A program made the position numbers and the translations under genes. Below, piece after piece: positions 1 through 9,559 of a stretch of 64,000 bases of DNA (within the stretch, counting starts at the first letter, position 1; each line of letters opens with the position of its first letter). Origin of the DNA: Glebionis coronaria (Eukaryota; Streptophyta; Magnoliopsida; Asterales; Asteraceae); the NCBI GenBank assembly GCA_025667525.1, contig CM046882.1:521446618-521510617 (forward strand), given 5' to 3'. The notes beneath the pieces were generated by a model, which ran no database searches, had not been told where the DNA came from, and saw only the letters and a list, made by a program, of their open reading frames with translations.

Positions 1-274
1 TGTTTGTAGCATACTTATCACATTTATCTTGAATCTTCATATCTCCAGTCAATTCACCCGTTGTGCGAGGACGAGTAGTTGTACCTTCCGTCACTGTACC
101 ATAATCTAATGGTCCATTGAGCACCGATGCCCAAATAAGATGTCCGTTCTCCTTGTTCAACATATAAAGTTCCATTCAGGAAGTCCAATCCTCGTACATA
201 GACTTCTCCAACATTGGTGGACGATTATCCGTACCCGAGAGGATGGACTTATCCGTAAGAGATGTGTACTCCAT
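1..274 (-). pseudogene. Ty1/copia Gag, N-terminal fragment
   Basis: Read on the minus strand from the ATG at 274-272, this encodes the start of a copia-type Gag (capsid precursor). The opening is MEYTSLTDKSILSGTDNRPP, followed by the motif MLEKSMYEDW and later MELYMLNKENGHLIW. This pattern (SG-DNRPPMLEK, then Y--W-SRMELYML) is one I associate with copia Gag proteins of Asteraceae. An in-frame TGA stands at codon 33 (178-176), where related proteins have Arg, so a CGA to TGA change is likely. The frame then stays open to the window edge, where the fragment is cut. The LTR and PBS at 1190-1525 lie upstream of it in the right order. The copy is a pseudogene or lightly damaged. Confidence 0.75.
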
Positions 275-1189
275 TTCTATAAGTTAAGATTTACAATCTT
301 GATCGGTCAATGAAAGAAAGTAAATGTGTTTGTTATAGTGTGTCAAAAACGAGAAATAATGTTAAAATCCTCTAAATTATGTTCTCGATAAACCAAAAAT
401 TCCAAGATGAAATTGCACACAAAAACACGTTTTTGAAAAAATGTTGGATCGTACTTAGATCGCACTCGGATCGTACTAGTGATCGTACCCAACGATCGTA
501 CTCAGATCGTACTGGTGATCGCACTCACTATGATCGTATTCAGATCGCACTAGTGATCGTACCCAACGATCGTACCCTGATCGCACTCCCTTATCACAAC
601 AAGTGATCGCAGTGGTGATCACAGTGAGTGATCGTACTATGGATCGCAACGAGTGATTGTACTATGGATCGCAACGTGTGATCGTACTATGGATCGCAAC
701 GAGTGATCGTACTCTACAATCGTGGTGATGGATCGTACTCTAAGCTAAATGAGCTATCGCATTGAGCACTCTTACCTTGATCGTAGTATGGATCGTACTA
801 GGCAATCAGATTGATGGATCGTAGCAAGGATCTTAGTTATGATCGCAGTTAGATCGTAACAATGGATCGTGACTATGGATCGCAAGTAGAAACCCCCAGG
901 GTTTATGCAAACACAAAGTCAGATCGTACTGAGGATACAACTTACCACTTTTCTCGGACAGTACAAAAACACAATCAATTCGAGATTCTAAGCCAAAATA
1001 TGAATCAAACAACCAAAACATTTTGTGTTTTTAACCCAAATAACAATACCAAATCACTATAACAAGTAACAAGATGAAGTATATCAAGATTAATCCATAA
1101 AAACAAAAAAAAAATGGTTCGTATGAAAATGGATCAAAAATGGCGAGAGAATCAAGAACACAAACACAAGAACTAAACAATCATCCCAT
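275..1189 (-). other. copia 5' leader between PBS and gag
   Basis: This is untranslated leader of the minus-strand copia copy, lying between its primer-binding site and the Gag start. No convincing protein is seen on either strand. Its middle part is filled with GATCG-type repeats, described separately. Confidence 0.6.
440..930. repeat. degenerate GATCG-rich tandem repeat
   Basis: The motif GATCGTACT or GATCGCA(C/A) recurs every 10-30 bp. The most regular part (about 605-710) is three to four copies of a unit near 28 bp containing GTACTATGGATCGCAACG. It lies in the leader of the minus-strand copia element. The open frames here are by-products of the repeat. Confidence 0.75.
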
Positions 1190-1203
1190 GGCTCTTGATA
1201 CCA
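1190..1203 (-). promoter_or_regulatory. primer-binding site (Met-tRNA type)
   Basis: On the minus strand TGGTATCAAGAGCC follows the LTR end after two bases. It resembles the initiator-Met tRNA primer site (TGGTATCAGAGC) used by most plant copia elements, with one extra A. It fixes the minus orientation of this copy and the 3' edge of its LTR. Confidence 0.75.
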
Positions 1204-1205
1204 TT

Positions 1206-1525
1206 TGTTGGATATGTAAATCTATGCTTATGTTTTAAAGAGAGAAAGAGATAGAAAGATGGTGGATTTCACACTTCTAGAGAGAGAAAGTTTAAGAGAA
1301 CTATGTGTAATTCAAAATGAAATCACCACCCTCTCCATCAATGGAGAGGGTTTATATACCAAGCCCATAAGATGGGCTTAGGCTTACATTTGGGCCGGCC
1401 ATACAAGCATGGACCGGACTTTTCCTTGTTTAGTTAATTAAATGATATCTAGACTACGAGCTACAACTTAATATATTGTCGGAGTGACCGAATCTTCCTA
1501 AATACGTAAAAACGTATTTCCAACA
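1206..1525 (-). mobile_element. copia LTR, 320 bp
   Basis: On the minus strand this begins TGTTGGAAATACG and ends ATCCAACA, giving TGTTGGA/TCCAACA inverted termini. It has a TATA box (GTATATAAA) followed at once by a perfect hairpin. A PBS lies directly on one side and a polypurine tract (1526-1540) on the other, so this single LTR is joined both to an element's leader and to an element's 3' end. That is the arrangement expected of the middle LTR in a tandem LTR-internal-LTR-internal-LTR array or of a recombined copy. Confidence 0.8.
1328..1360 (-). promoter_or_regulatory. LTR TATA box and adjoining hairpin
   Basis: The TATA box (minus strand GGTATATAAA, 1351-1360) abuts an 11-base inverted repeat: ACCCTCTCCAT (1328-1338), two bases, ATGGAGAGGGT (1341-1351). 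The plus-strand LTR at 8574-8606 has a hairpin in the same place with different stem sequence. Confidence 0.7.
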
Positions 1526-2379
1526 ATCTCCCCCTAAGGGAGGTCACTCCAAACAAGGGCGTTACCCAAGTTACAATAATAAAATAAACCTAGCATACTA
1601 TGCTTGTCTTGAGCTCGTAGTCTTCGTCTTTCTTTTCTTTTTCTTTTCTAGTGAACATGCTGTTGTGATCTTTGATATCAATCTTGAGCATTAATCTCTT
1701 GTCTTGATCTTGTGCATCCATCACTTGTGATCTTCGCCTCTTCGTGACTTCATGTCCCACATACTTATACCTTAGTAATTCTTGAAAGCTTCAGAGTTCA
1801 ATACAGCGGAAGACTTAACTTTTAGGCTTTCTTGAATTAGATGAGATATTAAGTAAATAAAATATAAGCATGCGGGGACGACTTCTTCTTGGATCCTGCA
1901 ACGCCACCGTCTTCAAATGTCGCAACATAAGTAGACACGAACGAAATGGCTTTGAACATTTCATTCTAATTCGGTAGCATTTTACCTCCGGTCGGTGAAG
2001 ACCGTTGGACGATATAAAATATCGTACTTGTGGCAGATAGATTTAATTAAAAATCTCCTTGACAAGACTTCGCGGGTAAACCCGTTCTCTTTACTCGACC
2101 GTCCAAAGCTGACTGCGAACGTAAAGAGTGAATCATTTGGATAAAATTATCCGCATGATTGAAGCCGTCAATTCTGATTCTTGGAACAAGTGAAATTCAA
2201 TTAAGAACCGCACCATCGTTGCTTTCCAGTTGTCACGAGCTTGATTCATATTGAATCTTGCAAGTTACCTACCAAGTGCTGTTTGATGTTAACACTAGAA
2301 GGATTTTTACTCATCACTGTGAACACTAAGGTATCACTCTGAGTGTTCTGGCAAGATCACTGAGATTTTGTGTAGAGGC
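1526..2379 (-). mobile_element. copia 3' non-coding region with polypurine tract
   Basis: On the minus strand this ends in CCTTAGGGGGAGAT just before the LTR, a polypurine tract. It is an inverted, diverged copy of 7512-8337: the stretch at about 2285-2370 matches about 7515-7605 in reverse complement (GATCTTGCCAGAACACTCAG is shared). It carries no coding sequence. This is the tail of a copia element facing left. Confidence 0.75.
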
Positions 2380-2497
2380 CATGGACCGGGCTTTTCCTTG
2401 TTTAGTTAATTAAAAGATATCTAGACTACGAGCTACAACTTAATATATTGTCGGAGTGACCGAATCTTCCTAAATACGTAAAAACGTATTTCCAACA
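2380..2497 (-). mobile_element. partial copia LTR, 5' 118 bp
   Basis: This is nearly identical to 1413-1525 (shared stretch from CATGGACCGG to TTTCCAACA), so it is the first part of the same LTR in minus orientation. Its other end is missing. It joins the 3' UTR copy on the left and a plus-strand gag region on the right, a junction made by rearrangement rather than by normal insertion. Confidence 0.75.
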
Positions 2498-3788
2498 TGG
2501 GATGGAAAACGTATTTCCTATTTATATTGAGCATTCCGAACCTATTTATGACAAACATGGGATGGAAAACGGTGATAGTTTTACCACTTTAAATTCATCC
2601 GATGTGCGTCATAATGGGGGAGAGATTGTTCAGAATGCTATAGTACATCATGATAAACGCTTTATGACTGCTTCGTTAACTGATTCCGATTCCGAGATTA
2701 AAGAGCTCGAAACGATCGTAGCTCAGAAATCTAAAGAGCTTGAGGATGCCAAAATTGATTTTTCAAAGAAAACGGACAAATTTGAAAAGTATTTTGAAAA
2801 ACTTGAAAAGTCAAACGTTGTTCTTGAACAAAAATTGGATCAAACTGTGCTAGATTCTAAAGCTGAAAAGGATAATCTTTTGAAACAAATTAAGTTGCTT
2901 GTATCTAAATTGGCATCCCAAGATAACTTGCTCAAATAGAATGAAACTTTAAAGGCTCAAGTACAGGAAAAGGTCTTTGCTATAGCTGCATTGAAAAACG
3001 AATTGAGGAAGACTAAAGGAACTAGTGTGGACACTAAGCTTGAAAAACCATCAATCTTGGGGAAACCGCCTACAAATCAGTTCATTTGACAACCGACTGC
3101 ATTTAGATCCGAGCGATCACAATCCTCGAGACCGCGGTTTGCCTCCCAAGTTGATATGGTTCATCTATCTAGTCCAGTCACTCCACCAACTAGGGCCAAT
3201 GTGTCTAAAACAGCTTTTGCAAGACCTAATCACATGATTGCATCTAGTCTCCCTAGACATAGTCCAAAGAACACGTCTCGAACTAGTTCAAATGACGTTC
3301 GCCATACATTTGGTCTAAGGGAAGCTAAGCAAAAGACACAAGTAAGAGATAGGAATTTCAAACCTAGTCAAATGCCTTCTAGTTTACCCAACACTGCTAA
3401 CCTTAGCATGTCACATCCTAGGAGCATCAATCAATCAACTAGGAATTACTCGGACATTAAATATGCTACTTGTAAAACATGTAGAAAATGTGTCTTTACG
3501 AAAAATCATGACTCTTGTGTCAAGCAATTACTCAACGAGGTGAACTCCCGTGCTAGACTTAAATCCCAGTGGATAGCTAAAATAAAACGCATTGGTAAAG
3601 TTTGGCGCCCCACTGGTAGAACTTTCACTCTTGTAGGAAATGAGTGCCCTTTAACTAGGATAGTCTCCGATTCTACTAAGACTACTAGGGAGGAAATTGA
3701 TAAAGATGATACATCACTTAAGCCTAAACTTAAGGTTTTCTATAAAAGGAAACGTTTGCCAGTTAAGATAAGTGAATCATCTACTTAG
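2498..3788 (+). pseudogene. Ty1/copia Gag C-terminal/linker region (coiled coil)
   Basis: One frame runs from 2502 to the TAG at 3786-3788, broken only by TAG (2937-2939) and a TGA near 3087. The first 145 codons include a strong coiled coil rich in Lys, Glu and Leu. Further on come LGKPPT-QF, a cysteine cluster (CKTCRKCVF-KNHDSC) and WRPTGRTFTLVGNECPLTRI. I recognise this order, including the WKPTGRTFT--GN-CPLTR motif, from copia polyproteins of Asteraceae, between the Gag zinc knuckle and protease. No protease, integrase or RT follows. A related frame may continue to 4026. It is a decayed fragment, and the function of this linker region in intact elements is unknown to me. Confidence 0.7.
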
Positions 3789-4029
3789 GTCGCCTCTGAC
3801 ACAAGTAAAGCCAACTGTGAACCCCCCACGTGCTTCTATAATTGATATCGCTAACCCACGTCAAAGCATGCAAATTCCTAATGAGAATGCAGGTACCAAA
3901 GTTGATGTTCCAAAAGAACAAAGCGGTCCAATCGTTGTATACCGTTCAACTAAGGACACTCTTAGAGTTTGGTTGCTGAAGAAGCAGATATCGGAGAAAC
4001 AAGTGTCTCAGGGGATTCATGATTAAGCT

Positions 4030-5440
4030 TACCAGTGGCTCATAGATAAATCACAGTCTGTGACCCGTTCATCAAAGAAAGGAAAGTTTATTGCCGATGA
4101 TAAACTTATCTTAACAACGAGAAATTAATTTTTTCTCGGGCATGAGCTTATGTTAAAAACATTCGAAGTTTTTAAGCTCATGCACAACGGCTTGCAGTCA
4201 CATGTCAGATTGTAACCCGTGATTCTAAGAAAGGAAAGTTTATAGCCGATGATAAACTTATCCCCATTGACGAGAAAGTAAATTTTCTTGGACACGAGCT
4301 TCCGTTAAAACTATTCAAAGGTTTTAAGCTCGTGTAAAATGGCTCTTCGTTAAATGACAGATGATGACCCGGACTTCAGAGACAGGGAAGTTTATCTACG
4401 CAACGATAACTTACCCTCAAAACGAGAAATTAAGTTTTCTCAGACACGAGCTTATCTTAAAACCATTCAAAGGTTTTAAGCTCGTGTATATGGCTCTTCG
4501 TTAAATGACAGACGATGACCCGGACTTCAGAGACAGGGAAGTTTATCTACGCAACGATAACTTACCCTCAAAACGAGAAATTAAGTTTTCTCGGACACGA
4601 GCTTATCTTAAAACCATTCAAAGGTTTTAAGCTCGTGTATTTGGCTCACATTCAAATTACAGTCTGTGACCCGAACTTCAGAGAAAGGGAAGTTTATCTC
4701 GCCAACGATAACTTACCCTCAAAACGAGAAATTAAATTTTCTCGGTCACGAGCTAAAATTAAAACCATTCAAAGTTTTTAAGCTCGTGTTTAAGGCTCAT
4801 CATTAAATATCACATGATGACCCGATCTTCAAATAAAGGAAAGTTTATCGCCTATGATAAACTTATCCTCATTAACGAGAAATTAAATATTCTCGGACAC
4901 GAGCTTACATTAAAACTATTCAAAAGTTTTAAGCTCGTGTAAATGGCGTATAATTATATTTCAGATTATGCCCCGGACTTCAAAGAAAGGAAAGTTTATC
5001 GCCGATGATAAACTTATCCTTACAACGAGAAATTAATTTTTTCTCGGGCATGAGCTAATATTAAAAACATTCGAAGTTTTTAAGCTCATGCACAATGACT
5101 TACAGTTAAATATCAGACTGTAACTCGGACTATAATTTTAGGAAAGCTTATCTTTAATGATAACTTATCCTCGTAACGGGAAATTAATTTTTCTCGGTCA
5201 TGAGCTTGTAGTAAAACATTCCAGGCTTTTTAAGCTCATCAAGGAAAGTGTATCTTTTAAATAAGAGAACTTTTCCTCCTAACGAGAAATTTACCTTACT
5301 AGGTCATGAGCTTTACGTTAAAACATTCAAAGTTTTTCAAGCTCGTGAAAACGACTTCTAAGTAAATGTCAACTTAGGACTCGTTCTTCAGTTAAAAGGA
5401 AAGTTTATCGCCGATGATAAATTTATCCTCACAACGAGAA
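4030..5440 (+). repeat. tandem array of about ten 152-bp units with internal hairpins
   Basis: Copies of the AGGGAAGTTTATC/AAGGAAAGTTTATC landmark lie near 4079, 4230, 4383, 4536, 4687, 4839, 4989, 5141, 5242 and 5398, so the period is 150-156 bp with one shortened unit. Each unit holds inverted repeats: AAGTTTATC/GATAAACTT, CGAGAAA/TTTCTCG and CACGAGCTTA/TAAGCTCGTG. No open frame spans the array. It lies downstream of the decayed gag region, where pol would be expected. Confidence 0.85.
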
Positions 5441-7511
5441 GTTTACAACTTCTCGGACTTGATCTCGTTTTGTAAGATATTCAACATCTTAAGCTCAAGT
5501 AATTGGTTTTCAAAACATTGAACACAATTTTTCGAGAATTTCTCAAAAAGTTTTTCTAAATCTTTCAAAATTGTGTTCAAAAATGTTTTGATAAAAAGAG
5601 CATGTCTTTTGGAATCGATAATATTTACGATACTAGAAATGTCTATCAATAATGACACGGGGTTGTAAATAAAGTTCGAGCAGAAGTTCAAATGTCTTTT
5701 AAAACATGCTCAATTATGGTTTGCTGTTATTTCAGACAATAACCCGTTTTTCATACTTAAGTCAAGCATTTCACCGGAAAGCTTTGACTCAACAACGGGA
5801 ATTAATTTTCTCGAGCATGGTTTACTTTATAACCATGTAAGGGATTTTGTTTATGGAATAACACAATCTAACACGAATATATGTACGTGTCAGTGCATTT
5901 ATTTGTTAAAACAAGAGAAATCTTGTTTTTATGAAGTTATCATCTCCACCAACCGTAGCAATTTTCAATTGATATCTACATACTCGATGATGCGACTACT
6001 CAAACGGCGACTACAGCTCTTTCAATAGAACACGGGTCAACAATTGAGGGGGAGCAATTGTCCAGCATTCATAATCTTTGACGCCGAAAGTGCCAAGTTC
6101 ACATGTTGGTATCAAGACAACGATATCAATCGTACACATGGAGTAAAGAGATAACTTCAGACATGATGAGGCGACCAACATTCGTGAACAAGAACCATGT
6201 GAATCTTTCATATGATGTTCTCCATCATTCAGGTCCAACCTCGTAAATTGCTAATCTTGTGAATACATTAACATATATGATCTTTGCACGTGATATATAC
6301 CTTACGCTTGTGTTTAAAAGGTATTTTATTTACGTCTCAAGTACACCCTCATTAATTTGAGGGGGAGCTTGTATATATCATGAAGATAATTGGATTTGCA
6401 TTTTTCTTCCCAAATTTTCTTAAAATGCTATTAAATCAATTGATATTAAAAACATCGATTGGGTTAATATTTTTAATATGGGGGAGAAAATGTGATTAAT
6501 ATGGGAAATGATTAAACACAAATGATTTGACTTAACGTGCTAGCTCATCCCGACATGTGTGAAATGTTTTCGGATATCGTGGCATATGTTAAGGGGGAGC
6601 AAAATGGATTTGCACTTCAAAAGGGATTTCATGGTGACATACACTTACCCAAAACATCTCTATTCACGACGATGAAGATTGTGGTGACATAAGGATGGTA
6701 GGATAGGATAAAGTCCAATGATTCCTCTAGAATCGGAGGAATCTTCCCAAGGACATTCCGTAGCTAGAAATAGTAGTCCTTAGGAAAGATGGAGAAAGAT
6801 TGTGAACGTAGCTCAATGCCGACCAAGTACTTAAGTTAGCACTGGAACAATTATAAAAAGGTGCTAGTTATGACGTATTGGTAAGCATTGAAGGGGTTGA
6901 AGAATGAAAAAGAATTGTAAAGATAAAGGGTGAAAAGAAAGAATCCCTCCTTACAACCTTAGGCAGAAACCGGGTCAATACATATGCTATTGAGATCATT
7001 GTTTAATGATTCTTGATATTGAAGACAAACATCATGGACCCAGTGATGCAAGGCACAACCCATCCCAGCTAACTCAGATATCTCTTAAAAGATATTTGTT
7101 TTAATCACACGGAGACAACACATTATCTATTGATTTATTCACTCCGAGTAAATTGGTATTGAAATGGTGGCACTCCTCTCCAGCCTCCGATCACTAAAAA
7201 TCCAAAATGCACGATCGAGTCTAGAGCCATTTGAGATCATCAAATATCTCATTAGGACAAACTTTCATAATTCCTTGCTTCTTCACACACTGTGAAAAGT
7301 AAGAAAGATCTTAAGAGTCGTACGCAAAATCTTCATGATATTGCCTGAACATCCGAGTAATACGAAAGTATTTATAATGAAGATGGAAATCCTTCTTGAG
7401 CGAATATCAAAAAGCTCATGGTAGGTGACTTGTGCGATTCTTTATGAATCAAACTTGTGATAACTGGAAAGCAATAGTGATTTAATTCTTAAATGAATTT
7501 AAACACGTTCC
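5441..7511 (+). other. non-coding interior of plus copia copy with repeated polypurine tracts
   Basis: I find no credible coding sequence. Four G-rich tracts occur: GAGGGGGAGC near 6046, GAGGGGGAGC at 6359-6368, TGGGGGAGA near 6479 and AAGGGGGAGC near 6591. Each resembles the polypurine tract used before the LTR. Multiple polypurine tracts upstream of the 3' LTR are a reported trait of the Sirevirus group of copia elements. Confidence 0.55.
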
Positions 7512-8337
7512 AGGCCTCTACGCAATATCTTAGTGATCTTGCCAGAACACTCAGAGTGATACCTTAGTGTTTACAGTGATGAGTGGAAATCCTTCTAGTG
7601 TCAACATCAAACAGCACTTGGTAGGTAACTTGCAAGATTCTATATGAATTAAGCTAGTGACAACTGGAAAGCAACGATGGTGCGATTCTTTAATGGATCA
7701 AACTTGTTCCAGGTATATATAGTGACGACTTCAATCATACGGATAATTTTATCCAAATGATTCACTCTTTACGTTTGCAGTCAGCGTTGGACGATCGAGT
7801 AAAGAGAACGGGTTTACCCGCGAAATCTTGTCAAGGAGGTTCTTTATTGAAACTACCTGTCACAAGTACGATATTTAATATCGTCCAACGGTCTTCACAG
7901 ACCGGAGGTAAAATGCTACCGAATTAGAATGAAATGTTCAAGGCCATTTCATCCGTGTATATGGTTTGTTGCTAACTGTCTTATGTAGCGTAACAAGAAG
8001 GTGGCATTGCGGTGTACAATCCAGAAGAAGTCGTCACCACATGCTTATACTGCATACACTTAGTACTTCAACAAATTCAAGAAAGTCTGAAGGTCAAGTC
8101 TTCCGATGTATCAAACTCTAATGCTTTCAAGAATTTAAAGGTATAAGTATGTGGAACATGACGTCACGAAGAGGCGAATATCACAAGTGATGAATGCACA
8201 AGGTCAAGACAAGGAAACATGCTTAAGACTAAGTCAAAGATCAAATCAAGCATATTCACAAGAACAAGATCGAAGACTCAAGCATAGATGCTAGGTTTAG
8301 GATTTTGTAAAAAGATGTGACCTCCCTTAGGGGAAAT
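7512..8337 (+). mobile_element. copia 3' non-coding region (plus copy)
   Basis: This is the inverted counterpart of 1526-2379 and ends in CCCTTAGGGGAAAT immediately before TGTTGGAAATACG. It marks the 3' end of the plus-oriented copia copy. Confidence 0.75.
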
Positions 8338-8770
8338 TGTTGGAAATACGTTTTTTCCTAATAAAGTCTCGGTCACATCTTAGTTAGCATAGATCACGAG
8401 ATATAGACTATTTAGAACTTTGTCTCTTGGAGCGACCTCCCTTAGGGGGAGATTGTTGGAAATACGTTTTTACGTATTTATGAAGGATCGGTCGCTCCAA
8501 CGATATATTAATGTAATGGGCTCGTGATCTAGTTAGTAAACGTATAACCCGTTAAGCCCACATGTAGGGTGGGCTATATAACCCTTCCTAGCATGTTAGG
8601 AAGGGTAAGCTTTCCATTATTCTTGAATCTAACATTTTCACTTTCTCTCTCTCTACCTCTCCATCTCTCTTTTCTCTCTCTATACCCTCATCTCCTTCTC
8701 ATCTATTCTTCTATTATTAATCAATCTATCAATCCAATCCATCCAATCAATCATGTAGAATAGACCAAGG
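8338..8770 (+). mobile_element. copia 3' LTR, duplicated start, right end lost
   Basis: TGTTGGAAATACG occurs at 8338 and again at 8454, each preceded by a polypurine tract (CTTAGGGGAAAT and CTTAGGGGGAGAT), so the PPT and LTR start are repeated 116 bp apart. The second copy carries a TATA box and hairpin (8574-8606), then a pyrimidine-rich leader (8635-8755). The expected TCCAACA end is not found; somewhere between 8755 and 8785 the sequence passes into the gypsy LTR remnant. Confidence 0.65.
8574..8606 (+). promoter_or_regulatory. LTR TATA box and adjoining hairpin
   Basis: The TATA box CTATATA (8574-8580) is followed directly by ACCCTTCCTA (8581-8590), a six-base loop and TAGGAAGGGT (8597-8606), a perfect 10-bp inverted repeat at about the expected transcription start. 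Confidence 0.7.
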
Positions 8771-8784
8771 ATTACGTAGACCTA

Positions 8785-9306
8785 CAAAAACAAAACCGAA
8801 TCTCTCTTTCTCCTTGGGGGATGCCGCGGCTAAGAGGGACCAAAGGGGAGGCTAGGGTTTTAACTTTTTGTAAAATTCTTGTAATATGTTTTCTGTGTTT
8901 TTAGTTTTTACTATTTAGTTAAAATTCAAAGTGGGCTTGGGCGCCCTTTCTCTACCTTGTCCGCGGCTACCACAAAGCCCGAAGGCCACCCGTGCCTTTT
9001 TCTTAGTTAAAATGTTCGTTTTAGTTACATTTCGTGTAATTCGTGCTCTAATAGTCATGTTATAATTATTATACGTACTAATTATCGTGTTTATAATTGT
9101 TCGTGGTTATATGTTCGTGATTATAATTATTATACTTAATAATTATCGTGTATTATTACGTACAAAATAATTATCATGTATTACTACGTACGTAGTTTTT
9201 TGTAATTAATATCCGTGACACGTGTACATAACATAAATGGAAAGTTTTAATTGGTTCGTAGGTTTACGTGATGTAATGTTCATGGTATTTATATGCGGGT
9301 TTTACA
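8785..9306 (-). mobile_element. truncated 3' LTR of Tekay-type gypsy element
   Basis: This is a direct repeat of about 26265-26814, including the GC-rich block GGGGGATGCCGCGGCTAAG and the end ATGCGGGTTTTACA. On the minus strand the LTR starts TGTAAAACCCGC at 9306, directly after the polypurine tract AGGGGAAAGAGT (9307-9318). Only about 520 bp of an LTR near 3 kb remain; the rest was deleted at the copia junction. Confidence 0.8.
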
Positions 9307-9318
9307 ACTCTTTCCCCT
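9307..9318 (-). promoter_or_regulatory. polypurine tract of Tekay-type element
   Basis: On the minus strand AGGGGAAAGAGT lies immediately before the LTR start TGTAAAACCC. This is the plus-strand primer position for reverse transcription. Confidence 0.7.
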
Positions 9319-9379
9319 AAAAAGAATAATTCGTCCCTGAATTATAGATAAAGTAAGCTGAAAGAGGAACATACCCGAA

Positions 9380-9559
9380 TCAAAACTTGAAATGATGGTA
9401 AGAAGTCCGGATAGACTCCTCCGTCTCCCAAGTGACATCCCGCTCGGAATGGTCCCTCCAAAGGATCTTGACGAATGGAATCGTCTTCTTCTTCATGACT
9501 CGCTTTTGATGATCAAGAACTCATTCGGGCTCCTCAATGAAAGTAAGATCCTCGCGAAT
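9380..9559 (-). pseudogene. chromodomain of Tekay-type integrase
   Basis: Minus-strand translation after the integrase gives VLDHQKRVMKKKTIPFVKIL, then WRDHPERDVTWETEESIRTS and YHHFKF before the stop at 9382-9380. The pattern VKILW--HP---VTWE-EE-IR--Y is the chromodomain at the integrase C-terminus of chromoviruses, which targets insertion to heterochromatin. Stops interrupt it just upstream (after QYPLE and after EEPE), so it is not functional. Confidence 0.8.

Noticed and set aside
379..606. 75-codon frame rich in SDRT repeats
   Set aside because: Product of the GATCG repeat in the copia leader.
8635..8755. CT microsatellite as a promoter element of a host gene
   Set aside because: It is the pyrimidine-rich leader of the copia LTR downstream of its own TATA box, with no host gene following.
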